Source: Monarcha castaneiventris obscurior (lineage: Eukaryota > Chordata > Aves > Passeriformes > Monarchidae). Taken from it: DNA of 64,000 nucleotides. The notes beneath the pieces were generated by a model that did no database searches, was not told the DNA's origin, and saw only the letters and a program-made list of their open reading frames with translations. How positions within the stretch are numbered: the first letter of the stretch is position 1; each line of letters opens with the position of its first letter. The position numbers and the translations under genes are program-made. Shown one piece after another: positions 45,671-59,395 of the stretch. Location: the NCBI GenBank assembly GCA_026261815.1, contig JAMPIT010000435.1, positions 434,001 to 498,000 on the forward strand, given 5' to 3'.

Positions 45671-48600
45671 AGTGTGGTTACTTTTGTGGGGATTTGGACA
45701 AGAAAAGCCTTAAATTCATTTGAAAGAATATTGTGTGAGAAGTCAGGGAAGCAAAAGCACCTCTATAGGGCTCCTCAAGCCATTTTCTCCCCAACCCCGA
45801 TGTGCAAAACCGAAGGCTAAACTTGTTCACTGGGGAGTCTGACACCCCCCTGAAAAAGCTGTGTTCTGACATCTAACTACACTTGCATTTTTGTATTTGA
45901 TGTTGCTCTCAGTAATTATAACAATGTCATCCTTTATAATTCTTGATATTTAATAAAAATGAAGCCTAAATAAAATTACACCATGTGTAGGTGGAGGAAA
46001 TGTTGAACTGCAGCAAATCTCTGTGGGGAGATAAAGAACTAGGAGAGACAAATGCACTTGAAATGTAAGTGCTGTTTGTGTGAAAGCCTGGTTATCCTGT
46101 GAGACATGGGAATGAGAGATCGCAGTTCTGCTGGCCACATGCACTTCACAGTGTGGCGAGGCAGGAGACTGAGTGGGTCTAACACCAGTGCTGACACCAA
46201 GCAGAGGCTCAAAGAGGAAAGAAGCTCTTTCCTTTTTGCTTCCCCTCCTACCAAGTCTCTCCATTTCACTTCTGGAGATGACGCCTGAAGCATACCCTTA
46301 TAGAGGACGATATATGGGGAGGTGCACCCACCCATGTGCAGTCACACAAATGTTTTTCTATCACATCCCATTTTTCCCTTAATTTTCCTAAATATTGTGC
46401 ATCTCCACTGCATGTATAAAATGTTATGTAAGGTTTGGTTTTGATTGTTTTTTTCCTTGCTATCTACACATCTGTAGTGCTTGACTGTTTGACAAAGGAT
46501 ATTATGTTTGCACACAGATATTGAGACTGGTTTTGAATCATGTGACCTCTGAGGACAGAAGTGTGTAAAATTCTCAAGACACGGTAGTGAGAAACTTCAA
46601 AAAGTAGTCCAAATCCTGCTCTTTTTGAAGTCTGTAGACATTTTGCCAGTAAGAAAAACACATGCTCTAATTAAGCAAAATATAAAACTTCCAGCAAGGA
46701 TGCATTTATAGAGGAACAGTGTCCATATGAAGAGTGCGAGGCAACATCCAGGTCCATATTTGCCAGAGTTAGTTGAGTATTTGCAGGAAAGATGGGCTGT
46801 TGCTTGGATTCACTTGAGTTTTAAAGCATTCGCTAAGATGAAAAATGTCAGGGTTTTGAAGTGAACCTACCCCCACTGCAGACTATCAAGGTTTTCGCTC
46901 TGAGTTCAGTTGTTCCTGCTAAAACATAAAGATTCCCAGCACGGACAGCGGGGATAGGAGATGTGCCACTTACCCCCTTCAGCTCAGAGTTGAGGAACCT
47001 CACAGTGGCTAGTCCAGATGTGACCTCTGAATCCAGATACTTGGGGAGAATCAAGTTGATATCACAGATTATGGTTATGTTAAAGCAAATGGCACTGTAA
47101 GAACAGTTTCCCTTCTAGGCAGGAATACCGTAATGTGTAGATCATCTGGAGGTGTGTCCACACATGGAAAATGGGGTTTTGTAGGATTGTTGCCAGCTGC
47201 ACCTGAACGTTAGCATTTGCAGATGCTTTGGGCAGGCACAGTCCAGGTCAGATCTTGTGCTGAGGCTTCCTCGATACCAGTGCTGCTGTCCTGGCTTACA
47301 GGGACATTTCCTATCAGGACTCTGCCACCAGTCTGGCAGCTGGATGCTGCTGGATGGAGAAGCCTGGTGCCTCCTGGCTCATCCCCTTCTTGGTCCTTGT
47401 TTCGGGTTCTGCATAAGCCCATGGGTCCTCTCTGCCATGATGTGAGTTCAGGCTGCAACATGTAACTTCATATTTACTTCTTGAATTCTTTGGTAACTTT
47501 TTTTAACTCCTGATTTTGTTTTGCCTTTTTTTCTTTCTCTCTCTTTCCCCTTTTTTTTTGTTTTTCCTTTTCTTTCCTGGTTTTAGCCCACCAATAATAT
47601 GCTCCTGGTGTAATTATTATTTTAACCTGGCTTTCACTCTCTTGATTGCTTTCCAGAGCCATTTGGGAAGGATGTGCTGTTCCTTAGTTCAATGCTGTCT
47701 CTTTACTAAGCTGGGAATTAGGGAAAAGATCTTGACAAACTGCCCTTGAAAATGGAAAGGTGGTGGTCAAAACCCCTTATTTATTTAAAGAAGCCTACTA
47801 TAGTGTCTGTATGTTTGCTGTTGCAAGATCAGTGTCTGAAAGCACAAAACAAATTGATCCTATCCATGGTCATAAAGCAGCTACACTGCAGTATTTTTGT
47901 GGTTAATTCTTGTGGAAGGGGAATGTCTGGGATCTGCAGAAGGTTGGGCCATACAAGCAAATGACATGCCTGATTAACAGAACGTTGTTACGAGATAATA
48001 GTGACTCTGATGTCTTGCTCTGGTATTTATGAAGAATAAACAAGACCAAGCAAAAGCCAAGACATCTGTTTTCTGAACAGAAGCCTTCAGTCTGTTGACA
48101 ACCTCCTAGTCCAATTACTCCATGTCTTTTACACCCAGTGATTGATGTGGGTCTGATGGTTTAATCTGGGGGAAGTTGAAGGCAAATGAAATGGAGCCTC
48201 TGTGCTTGTCTAACTAACCTGGGTAATGAAATGTACCCCTTTGAATTAGCCAGGAGCACTTCAGGCAAATCCAGGACTTCTGTTTACCTTGACGCCATGG
48301 AAGGAAGAGGTGCCTGATGCACTGAAGACAGTACATGGCACCAAGGCTCATGGGTTCTTTTCATGGTCCCAACTGCAACATAAAATGAAGTAAATGGATA
48401 AATTTCACTCAGCCTCTCCTGTTCCTTCCATCAGGTCTGGCTATAGTTCTCACAGTACTTAAATCAAGAATGTTTTTTGACAATTAAGTAATGGATCTAC
48501 TTTTTTCCATACTTTACCAGAAACAGACTTTAAATTACTTGTGCTTACAGCTTAAAAGAAAGCTTTAGTTTTGGATTTCTTGTTTCTCCCTAGTATGTTT

Positions 48601-51600
48601 AGAGTTCAGTATATATTTTTTGCAGTTTAGATATTAACTGATTTTACTTCCACTAACTCCCATTGCATTAAAGGGGAGCAGCAGAAAAGAAAAAAGGCAC
48701 TTTTTTTGTGTCTGCCATGTCAAAATTGTCAAATAACAGTATGTGTGACAACAGTCAGGATGAAACAATAGCTATTGCATGGGCACTGCCGATGTGCTCA
48801 GGCTGTTTCATGTGCTTACAATAAACCAGTCTGTCCAGGCTGCCCAGCTGAAGCTGAAGGTGATGCTTAGAGGGTGCTGCTAGACAAGGAGGCTGAGCTC
48901 TGCCAGCAGCTTGTAGTGCTGGAAGGTAGAGTTGCACTCCTGTTTGGACCACATGAGTCCACGGTTTCACTTGTGGCAGTTCTGCCACTCATGTGCCTTG
49001 TTTGTGAACCAGTTTCATTCATTAATTCAACTGGAAGATCATCAAGGGAAAAATAAAACAATTTTTTGAAACAAGGGGTAATGGCTGAATAAAAGGAATT
49101 AGTGCAGCTAAGAACATATATTTATTTAATTTGATTACTCTTTCCAGGTTAAATTAGTGTGCGAGACAGATGCATGTCAGGCAATTAAAAGAAAGAATAC
49201 CTCTCCAAATTTAGAATAGAGTGCATCTGACTTTCTTCAACCAGATTTATCAGTCAGAAATATTTGCTCCAGGCTAAGATTGAAAGCCATGGGATCTGCA
49301 CACTTCTTTCTTCTGTTTTTCTCATCCTTTATTATTCTTTTCATGCCTTCCTATCTGAGAGCTGTCACAGAGGGAGGGGGGCCCAGGTGAGGGTAATAAA
49401 TCCAGAACAAAGGACCAAGCGGGCATTTCTGGGCTGGAAAGGCATGAGTACAGCATGAAAACCCCTTTGTTTGCTCATAATTGTCTTTGGTAAGGGCTTA
49501 GATTGCATAAGCAGGCAGGTCAGCTATGAAACTGCAGGAGAAAAAATATCAAGTAGGCCTTCATGCTTCCTCCTGGAGCTTTTTCAGTGTAGATACACCT
49601 TCACAAGCTGTTTCAGGCTTTCTCAGCAATCTCTGTCCACACGACCTCTTATGTTTCACATTGTTTATTGGTTGGGGTTGAACAAACCTGTGTCTGACAT
49701 TTTGAGCACTGGTAAAAAGGAAACAATTTTGTGTCTGCTGGGTCAGTCAGACATATGACACCGAGAGAAATGATCTTCCTCTCAGGGCTGCAGGAAGCTG
49801 AAGGGCAGAAGTGAGTAACTGACAATGGGATATGCTCGACAATATTTATGTGAGCTTTGTGTTCCCAGATACACTTGGATGGCAGTGAATTGTCAGTTAC
49901 TATATCAACCTGCCAAGTATGAATAGCTCTTGAAGAGCTTGAACCTTCTCAGGTTAAAGCATCTGTAAAGCTAATAGAGATCATGCATGATATGGATATG
50001 ACCTCATTCTGAGGGCATATAAATTAAATCATTCCTAAGCAAGGGCTTTGGCTTGCTCAGCAGTGCTCACATCCAAACAGGAGACATTTTGCAAACAGGC
50101 AGATCCCCTGGTACTTCTCTGTCACATTGTTCAGTTTGTCTTTATCTATTGTTCTTATACTGTGCTCATCTCTATACAAGAAAGCCTGACACAGAGGGCT
50201 TTAGAGTTTTCACTAATTGTCTTTATCTGACAGAGAATGTCTCCTGGAGGGAGTGGAGTTTGTGCCATACCTGTGGCACAATCTTATTGAAAACACTTTG
50301 CATGCACAAAATAGAAAAGTGCCATTCACCACTTCAAGGATGTAGAAACTAGGAAAGAGTGGAAGGGTTGTTCTGATCACATCCAGAGAGGAAGTTTTGG
50401 CAGTGATGTTCACATGGTGGCTAAATGGGAGTCTAAAATCACGGCAACAGATTATTGACTTAGTTACACACCCAGTAAAGGATCCAATTCGAAGGTACTC
50501 TTGATTCTGTACCTCCCTTCAGTACAATAGACAGAGTTCATCAAACTCAATCCTGAGAGAAGATCCACTTTTTTTTTTTTTTGAGTAGACAGATTCTCAA
50601 AAGATTTAGGAAAAAGGACTAACAGGAGTGATATTTAGAATATTACTGCCAAATCTAATCTTTGTATCATACTAGGAGATTAATTCAAGTTGTCTGGGGG
50701 CCAAAAGTAATTGGATGAAATCTGCAATAAAATTTTATGTGTGCCTTTCACACACCCATAAAAATCATTTATTGAAATCAGGTAAAAGTAGAGACCCTGA
50801 GAAGTTTTTTTTCCTGAACAGGATGAAAAGGTTGTTTTTAATGTAAGAGATCTGTTAAAATCCTGCCATAGGGTCAAACGAGTTGTAATTTTGGCCACAG
50901 TGGTTCCTTTGCTTGGGCTTATCTCAGCAAAACCCACTCTGCTGATACTACACCTTTCCTCCCAGGGATCTCAAGACCTGAATCGAGGTCTAGATTTCAA
51001 CTTCGCTGTAGTGACCAGACACCTATCACAACGGTGTTTCCATCAAATCTCCCAAATCATTAATTGGCAGCTTCATTGTCCAACCAAACCCTAAAATACC
51101 ACTTGAGAATAAACACTGTCCTGGAGACATTTCTGTATATTCAGGCTGATGAGTCTCTGTTTCTGTTTGCTGTCCTGTATCAGCTGGTCTCTGATTATGT
51201 AACAAGCAGGACCACAAAACACAACTTACCAGCTTGCTTATATCTACCCGGCTTAGGGCCTGCTTGTCCCAGCTATTAAATGTAATTGCTGATTTTTAAT
51301 GATGCCTGATCAATTCAGGATCTAGGAAAGAGAGAGGATGGGAAGAGCTGAAGTCCTGCCTTCAAACTAAACTGAGAGACTTTCTGCTTGGTTACATAAT
51401 CTATGAAGAAAGACTCCCATTTGCTACATATTTATCCAGCACCTGACACAGTGAACCATCATCTAAGTGAGGCCTCCAGACTCCCCTTTCCTTGTTTTCC
51501 CCCATTTGTCCGTGCAATGGGAATGAAGGGAGTGTTTGACTCTTTTGAGTTTTGGGTTTTATTGACCGTTCAACACTTACTCTGGGTTGACAAGGATATT

Positions 51601-54600
51601 TCTGATTCCCATCCAGTGCCAACCAGGCCTCGGCCTGCACAGAAACACCTACCTTTACCTAATTTTATTTTTAGGTTTAAATAGCAAAATACTATCTTAC
51701 TATGGAAAATAACATGACAAAATTATTTTCTGTGTTAATCAGCTCTCAAATTATTTATTGTTAATCTTAATGATACAATAATTTCATTATATTTTGTTAT
51801 TATTTTAGCATTAGTAAAGGCAAAAGAAAGTCAAACAAGACTTTGCTGTGATATAGAACACAACAGCATTTGCTGCTGATCAGTTTTCTAGTAAAATTAT
51901 TGGATTCATCACAGCATGATTACACTGTGCTGTTTCAGTGGCTTAACACAGTCAGCTTCTCTCAAGGTAAACCAAAGAATGAAATTCATCCCTGGTGTTT
52001 ATTTTCATTTTGCACCAGTGATGGAAATTTTTACATTACTTTTGTATTTTCCTAAAAACAAATGGTATATTGTATATTATATCACTAACAAAACAACAAA
52101 ACCAATTCATTGATCTTAGTGCTGGGCTCACCAGAAACAAACCACACTGTTTATTCCATTATTATAGGATCTCGTTCACTAAAGACAACACGAAAATTTA
52201 AACTTTCTAGTGAAGGGTGGACCATGTAATATTGAGGGGGTGGGAGGTATTTGGTTCATCTCTAATAAAAATAAAGCATGATGATAACATGCAATTGAAA
52301 ATCCAATGGCTTTGCATCAACAGCAAATAAAGTGGAAAGCAGACAGGAAGATAGGTGAAATTGTGAGGGGGGTTATTTTTTAAACTTTCTTCCCCACTTT
52401 TTTCATAGGCTTTATTGTGTAAAGGGCCATAGTGCTGCTTTAGAATGTGATCCTGGTCAGTACAGCACAAGTCTCAGGGGACAAAAGTTGTTAACAGCCT
52501 GTTAGGACCTTTAGAACTCTGATCTGCAAAAACATTCTCTGAAAAGAAGTGAGCCACTATCTGAAGTAGGGCAATACTAAATTAAAACACCCCTAATCTT
52601 GCTTGCCCAGTGGTCTCTCTTGTAGCAGCAGTTCCACTCACTGCTCCATGAATAGGAGGTGCTATTTCCAAACCTTTAGTATAAAAGAAAAAAGCCCAAG
52701 GACATATCAATTAATTAAACATAATTTCCTTTTTCCTCCCTAAGTATGCTTTTATATCGTCCCAGGGCAAACAGATAACATAATCTAGCTACAAACAAAC
52801 ATAAAAAGAACAAATTGTGAAGAAAGACAAAACCCTGCGACATTTTCTCTCCTTTTTCCACCTCTCATTAATTGCTTGGCTCTGGGAAGGAAAGGACTCC
52901 AAGCCCGAGCTATGCACAAAACTCATCCAAGAGTGAAGAGGGCAAGCCGAACACTGAGCCTCTCCAGCTGCCCTGGAGTGAATGGCTTTCTGAGGGGTAT
53001 GAATGCTTGCTGTCTGTCCCCATACAATGTAGGTGTTACTGCTCACGAGGAGAAAAAAACAAAACAGTAATCACTTAAAGGGGAGAGAAGGCGTCCTGGG
53101 CAGGGGGGCAAGCACGGTCCCTCGGAAGATAGAAAACCGTGTCACCTTCATGTGGGTGAGAGGGGCTGGGCACAAAGAGTGAGGCTGGGAGCTGGTCTCC
53201 AAGGCTGGGGGCACCAGGCAAGAAATGTTCTGCTCTGAGTGAAATGGGATGAAAAGTGTGTTTCGTGATGAAGTGGCAAAAAATCTCCCCAAACCCCAAA
53301 AGATGGAGTGGCACATCTGACAATCCTTACTGCTTCTTCTGGTTTTTGTTTCACCATTATTGTGCCTGTGCATGGCCGAGCAGTTAATGAAATCATAGCC
53401 TTTGCTGTTTTCCTTCATTCATAAAACAGAGTGCAAAATTAACTTATTACTGACTTTTCTGTAAGTGGGGTCTGCTCACAGGGAGAGGAAAGCAGCTGGT
53501 GATCACTGGGATAATGAGTCTGCACTTTTCTGGTGTGGTGTATTCACCTCTACACATGAGAGAGATCTCATCTGATCTGGAGAGAGACATGGAGGTGCAG
53601 AGGACATGGAGTAACTGGACTTTTCTGTCTTCATCTTCCAGCATTAGTACATCTGATTTTTTTTCCCCAATGTTTGTTTTTCCCCACTCATCTTTGCATT
53701 TACCATGCACCTTTGGGAACAAGGGAAGGGAGCATGGAAGGCAAGCTGGGTGAGATCAGATGCCTGCACTTTTAACTCTGATCTTGTTCAGTTTGTGTTT
53801 AGACCCTCTGAAGGCCTTTTGCATGAGTTACTTTTGGTCTGAGCAGACCTTTACTCTTATGTTAGCACAAAGGGGTTAGGTGCAGTGCTTTCTGTGGCAA
53901 AAGCCCTCGCTGGGGCTGAGCAAAATCTCAGCTTTTTCAGGAGCACGGCAACACAAAAGATTTAAGGGGGGAAATTGTTAAAAGGGAAGCCCTTTTCTCT
54001 TTGGGTTGAATGCAGTGGGGAGATTAAAACTTTCATTTGAGATTTTGCTGTATTCATAGTAGTGAGGCCATGAATAGGTCTAAGTCAGAGCCCACAGTGG
54101 TTGTGGTGTGCCCTTTTATTCTCTGGCACATCTTCAGACACAGGTTGTTTTGCACTTGAAAGAGGTGAAAGAGGGGAATGTGGGATTTTGACAGCTGATA
54201 TTGGCCTCTGAGCTCTTGATGGGGATTTTCTAATTAACCCCAAGGGCCCATCAGGTGGTCAAAATGGAATGATTTCTGTCAGGAAGGGCAAAATTTAGGA
54301 ATTTTCTATAAATTCTTTTTTTTTTTTTTAAATTTTGGACAAATACACTGGGCATGATTTTAATTACATACGTACTATGAAACCAATTATGAGGAGAATT
54401 TTGGAAATTTTTAGGGCCTGAATACTGCTAAAGCACAAAGTTTCAAGGAAAACTTTCTCTCTTGTGAAGATTTCTTGGACTTTATGTAATAATAATAAAG
54501 CTAATTTAAGCAAATACCTTTTGATCCGGACTACTTCCCACAAATCTTTATCACTGAGACAATCTGAGGTGGCACACTCCCACCCTGTCCTCTCCAGCTT

Positions 54601-55074
54601 AGGGGACTGGGGGTGGTGAGTCCAAGGGAATCAGGATCCTTATGCGTGGATGCAACTGGCAAAGCTGATTAGAGGAGCAGCCGTAAAGCAGGAAGGTTGG
54701 ATTAAATGTGTGATAATTTGTATTCTGCAGAAACCTTGCAAAACTTCCTCCTGAAGTTTCAGAAGGCAAAACTCGAGCAAACCTGCCTATGTTTGCACTG
54801 ATTTTCCAGTATTGGTAATTGCACCATACTGAAGCACATGAAGTTTGAAGGCAGCTGCCCTGGTTCTCTAATCTGCTTCTAAATCCACGATGCAGCATGG
54901 GGGATTAAGATGCAAGGGAAAAAATCTTGAGCTGTGATACCTGTGAGTCAGGCAAGCTAACAGAAAGGCATTTAATATTGATTTTGTATGCTGCTGAAAG
55001 AATGGAATTATAGCTTCACAATACATGTCTCTTTACAGACATTTGATGGGGATGGAGATATCTATCTGTACCTA

Positions 55075-55076
<2 letters not shown>

Positions 55077-55144
<68 letters not shown>
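55077..55144 (+). repeat. (TCTA)17 microsatellite
   Basis: Seventeen perfect TCTA units, followed by degenerate TCTCTATATCTATATC and TCTAGATCTAGATCTC. It is a classic tetranucleotide array and probably polymorphic. Confidence 0.98.
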
Positions 55145-55147
<3 letters not shown>

Positions 55148-57602
55148 CTATATCTATATCTCTAGATCTAGATCTCTGTATTTCTTAGGTCTAAGAATTA
55201 GTGTACAAACTTGAGTGACTTATCCAAGATAATATTAATTCACTTCTTTTATCTCTGGGGTATTTGAGAGTTGCAAAGGAAAGGAGAAGAAGGCAGAAGG
55301 AACATGAAGGAGATGAAAAGAAACCTACTGAATTAATTCATCTAGAAATAATAACAAACCTAGCTGTAAAAGGAGGTCTTCCTCTACTCCTCTGCTTGTC
55401 CTGCACCTCAGAGCCACGGGCAAGAAGTTGCGATGGTTTCATCTTCCACTCATGGCAAAAGTCATGTGGGCCATCTCTGCCTTCTCTGTTATCTCTCAAA
55501 CTAGAAGTATCCCTTATTCCCATGGCAGTCAGGTTCAAATTTCACATGATTTGAAACTCATCTGAAAGTAATGCCCTGGGCCAGCCTTAGGTTTGTGCTG
55601 GACAGGAACTGATGCACTGAGGGGAGGAGTGAGATAACAAAGGTGAATATACATAAATAGTAAGTTTAATTAATAAAGAGTAAGTTTAGTGAAGAAAAAA
55701 ACAGTAACAATGCTGCTAGCAAAGGGTGGTAGTTGTAGGGAGTAAACGGAAAATTTAAGGATTTCAGAACCAGACCAAATGTTTCAAAACAAAACATAAA
55801 AGGACAACATTTCCTTTCACTCACATTTGGCCACAAGATGCTTGGTACAGGTCCAAGAATGTTGGGGGTTTTTCTTCTTTTTCTGGAATTCAATGAGTAC
55901 ATTTTGAGTGCACAGAGCCAAAAGCTGCAGAGGCCAGTCTGTTTCTGCTTTTATCTAATGCCTGGAGAAAAACAGAGGTGTATGCCGACTTCCATAAAGT
56001 AAAAGATATGCTCTGTCCTCTGCTTCTGCAAAACCAAAGTTACTATAGCATGGTGTGTGAAATTCTAATTCAAAAGCCTGCCACACAGAATGAGAACAAT
56101 CTCATTTGGCTATCAAGGCCCAGGCAATTTTTAAGACCATGTAGGGATAGTACTTGGCAATTAAAATAGGTGCTAAATAACTGCAAGAAAATAAATATGA
56201 AATCTAAAAAATAAACCAATAGTGAGGCCATTGAGAAGCCCAATTCCTCTACTTATGTTACAAAGAGGTAGCTGCCCCAATGGAGATTATTGGATCTTTG
56301 GATAACATCTGCCTGATTATTATTTAATGGTCTTGAGAACATGAATGAATGGACTTGCCTTGGCTCAGGAGCTTTCTGCTCTACTTAGCCAGGGATTATT
56401 TTAAGAAATCTGATAAGATACAGACGTTTATCCATCTTTACTGAAATAAAATGACTACTGTTTCTTCTTGCCTAAAACACACTGGATATGGACTGATTTT
56501 TTTTTCCCTCTAGTCCCGATCAGCATTGCAGTGTGCATGAACAAGACATTTGTCTTGCTGGCACATCTTGTTCCAGCTGTTGCTGTGACAAATTGTTTCT
56601 GCTATAGTTCAGCTGAAGCGCTGCAGAAGTTTGCTCATAACAGATTTTAAATTTTGAGGACAGCTTTAAATCAGAATGAAAGCGAGTGCTGCAAAGTTCT
56701 GTCAACCACAGACAATGCAGAGAGAGGGACAAAAAAGCTCAAGGTGGTTCCCAGCCCTCATGAATCTACAGACTCTGCCCAGTTTCTCAGCAGTGTTCTG
56801 CACAGTAAGTTTTGCCAGAACATGTAAGAAAGGAATGTTTCCTCTTGTGGGGGAGGATTTGGCTTCTGAAACAAAACCCCACTTCCACTGCCTATTAATG
56901 AAACACATTGTTTGAGAGCTGCCCTATGTATTTTATGAACACTTCAGTGTTTCATCCACCACTGACTGCTTCAGATTGAGATAAAATTTTATGTTTTGGC
57001 AGGTGTGGAGAAAATAATGCTACCCTAATGATGATGACAATGCTATGAAATATTAAAGGCAACCACATGCTCACTCTAAACTCACCAATTTTCTTCTCAT
57101 GCTTAAGAAAAGTGGAAAGACCATATTTCTACTTGGAATGATTTATTGGGGTAGAGTTACCACCCTGCACCAACCCAAAAGCTCACCAAGGCACTCCATA
57201 TTTATGGGTGCTTGCTTTCTGGTGGTAGCCCTTGGTTCTGTAATATGCTCCTCCTCCAGCTTGTCACTCTCAGTGTAGATTTAATTCAAGTTTTAATTTG
57301 TAATTAATGAAGAAAAACATCTACTGGTTCATAGAATAACAGCCCAGTATCAAAAAGGAAAGCTTGGGAGTGGTTATAAGTTCGCTTTTATCTCCCAGTG
57401 AGTTTGGATAAAGCCATGGACATGACTCTGAACATTTGAATATGTCATGCCTTGCCAATTAACAAGATTAATTTTCCCCCCACAAAAATTTGTCAGCTGC
57501 TCTGAAACAAACTGGGAAGAATTGAGACATTTTTAAATTCCTCTTCCATCCTTCTAGGCCAAAGAGACTTTACTCCATTTACTGTCCCACAGGCATCTGC
57601 TC

Positions 57603-57634
57603 TGTGTTGTCCTGCATTTGTGTTGTCCTGCATT
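57603..57634 (+). repeat. 16-bp perfect tandem duplication
   Basis: TGTGTTGTCCTGCATT occurs twice head to tail without mismatch. Confidence 0.95.
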
Positions 57635-58869
57635 TGCAGAAGTGAGAGCTCTAAGAAATGTCAAGCCTTACAGGGAGAAATATTTAAAAGGGAATTTTGA
57701 AGTGGAAACTTTTCAAGTTAACTTTCTGAGTCGTTTAAGTAGTGGTGGAATCCAATTGTAAACAATGTCTACTTAGTGGCTTTAGCAGTGGAAGCTTTAA
57801 TATTGCTTTAGCAACTACATGAAGGTTCTCTGTGTTACTAGTTTTCATGGAGATATAAATTAATGTGCTTTCATACCTGTTTTCTATGTGTATTTTATTT
57901 CTTGGGCAGTGTCACACAGCACAGGAGGTTTGTGCTTATTTGTAAACACTATTTATTTAATTTTCTTTCTATGTGTTTACAGAGAGAAATGCAACAGCAT
58001 CTGCTCTAGAAACAGTTTGGGAAAAATAATTTCAATGTATTCTCAGGGCACAAAACTGATGGACAGTGGGTTTTGCCCAGTTCTGACAATTTTGTATTTT
58101 TTTGGATCTTCCTTCTTCTGGCACTCTGTCCGCCTATAGCAATTACCAATCTTCCTGAATTAACTTAAACAGCTTTTAGTAAGAACTAAAACCTCTCAGA
58201 AATTAAACTGCTTTTCTTTTTTCCCCTGAGCACTACATCCTGATGCTCTTTTTGTTGCTGAAACAAAGTTTATTTTGCATACAGTATCTATGCCTCATGT
58301 ATATTAAGTGTCCTTTGTCACAACACTTTCTGATTATAGGGGCTTATTCACACTTTCTACCTTAATCACTGACCCACCAGGAGATTAAGGCTCATCTCCA
58401 GAGTATTTGGTAAGCCAGCTAATTGCGGGTGAAATCAGTGGGCATTAGAGGAAGCCATAGGGCTTCGAGAGCTTGAATAGCTTTTGGGATAAGGGAGAGT
58501 GGCAGTCACTGCCTGACAAAAAATCCTGAGGCCCCTAGATGCTGTTTGCTGGTGGTGCCCTTACAGATCAGTTCTTACTTCTGAAGGGTCTCTGGTCTGG
58601 CTGTACTTTCCATGGCTTCACTTGTACAGCAAAGAGGAACTTCAGCTGAGAACTTCTGGGCCTTCGCTTGCTTGTGCTTGATCAAAGGAAACTCGCTGGT
58701 GTCAGTGAGAGAAGCCTTTGAATTTTCCTGCTGGGATACAGCAGTGGAACAAACCAGCAAAATCTGTACAAACGTGCTTAAAGTGCTGTGTAATGTCAGG
58801 GTGATGGTGCTGTGCACGTGGGTGTGTGGGGAGGCAGATGAGGGCTGGGATGGGAAGAGGGAGAGGGGC

Positions 58870-59165
58870 TTTGGACGAGGACATAGAGTGACAGGATAGG
58901 GGGGAATGGCTTAAGGGTGAAAGTGGGGAAATTTAGATTAGATATTCAGAATAAATTCTTCCCTGTGAGGGTGGTGAGGTCCTGGTACACGTTGCCCAGA
59001 GCAGCTGTGAATGACCCATGCCTGGAAGTGTCCAGAGTCAGGCTGGATGGAGCTCTGGGCAGCCTGGTTTGGTGGAAGGTGTCCCTGCCCATGGCAGGGG
59101 AGGTGGAGCTGCGTGATCTTTAAGGTCCTTTCCAACCGCATAGAGCCTTCTACGGTTCTATGAAA
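58870..59165 (+). repeat. CR1 LINE 3' end
   Basis: Clear CR1 sequence in plus orientation: atttagattagatattcaga, ataaattcttccctgtgagg, cagcctggtttggtggaagg, ctttaaggtcctttccaacc, and a terminus with the octamer-like ttctacggttctatga. It is the longest and best preserved CR1 fragment in the window. Confidence 0.92.
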
Positions 59166-59319
59166 TATGTGAGGATGTTGGTAGAATTAACAGAATAAAA
59201 AAATTCTTGCTAAAATGTATCACACTTAGGGATAAAAAGTTGGTCTTAAACTTCCAAAAATACATCTATAATCACAGTTCAGTCCCAAGTGGGTTGAGGT
59301 AGGCCCGCTCCTTCGTCAG

Positions 59320-59395
59320 AGCAGCCACGAGAGGGCAACATGAGCATGAGCACAACAAAGAGCGACGCTAAGGAAGAAACGGGTGACGTAAAACA
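59320..59395 (+). promoter_or_regulatory. Possible CTCF-type and CRE motifs
   Basis: CCACGAGAGGGC at 59325-59336 is one mismatch from the CTCF core. TGACGTAA at 59384-59391 is a CREB/ATF-type half-palindrome. The short stretch retains several CpGs in an otherwise CpG-poor area next to a CR1. Confidence 0.3.

Larger units (their letters stand above)
46000..58800. other. Gene-poor intergenic sequence
   Basis: No exon, RNA gene or full mobile element recognised apart from the simple repeats listed. AT-rich blocks at 49.08-49.20 kb and 51.65-51.83 kb carry TTAATT-type cores and could be conserved non-coding DNA. The 65- to 78-codon frames on the minus strand near 48.76-49.06 kb overlap in different frames and have no family match. 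Confidence 0.5.

Noticed and set aside
48755..49061. Overlapping minus-strand frames with Ser/Thr-rich products
   Set aside because: Several frames on both strands are open over the same bases and none matches a family, so no coding strand can be chosen.
18501..59336. CTCF loop between the motifs at 18.5 and 59.3 kb
   Set aside because: The two motif-like sites point away from each other, not toward each other, and each has a mismatch, so a loop is not supported.
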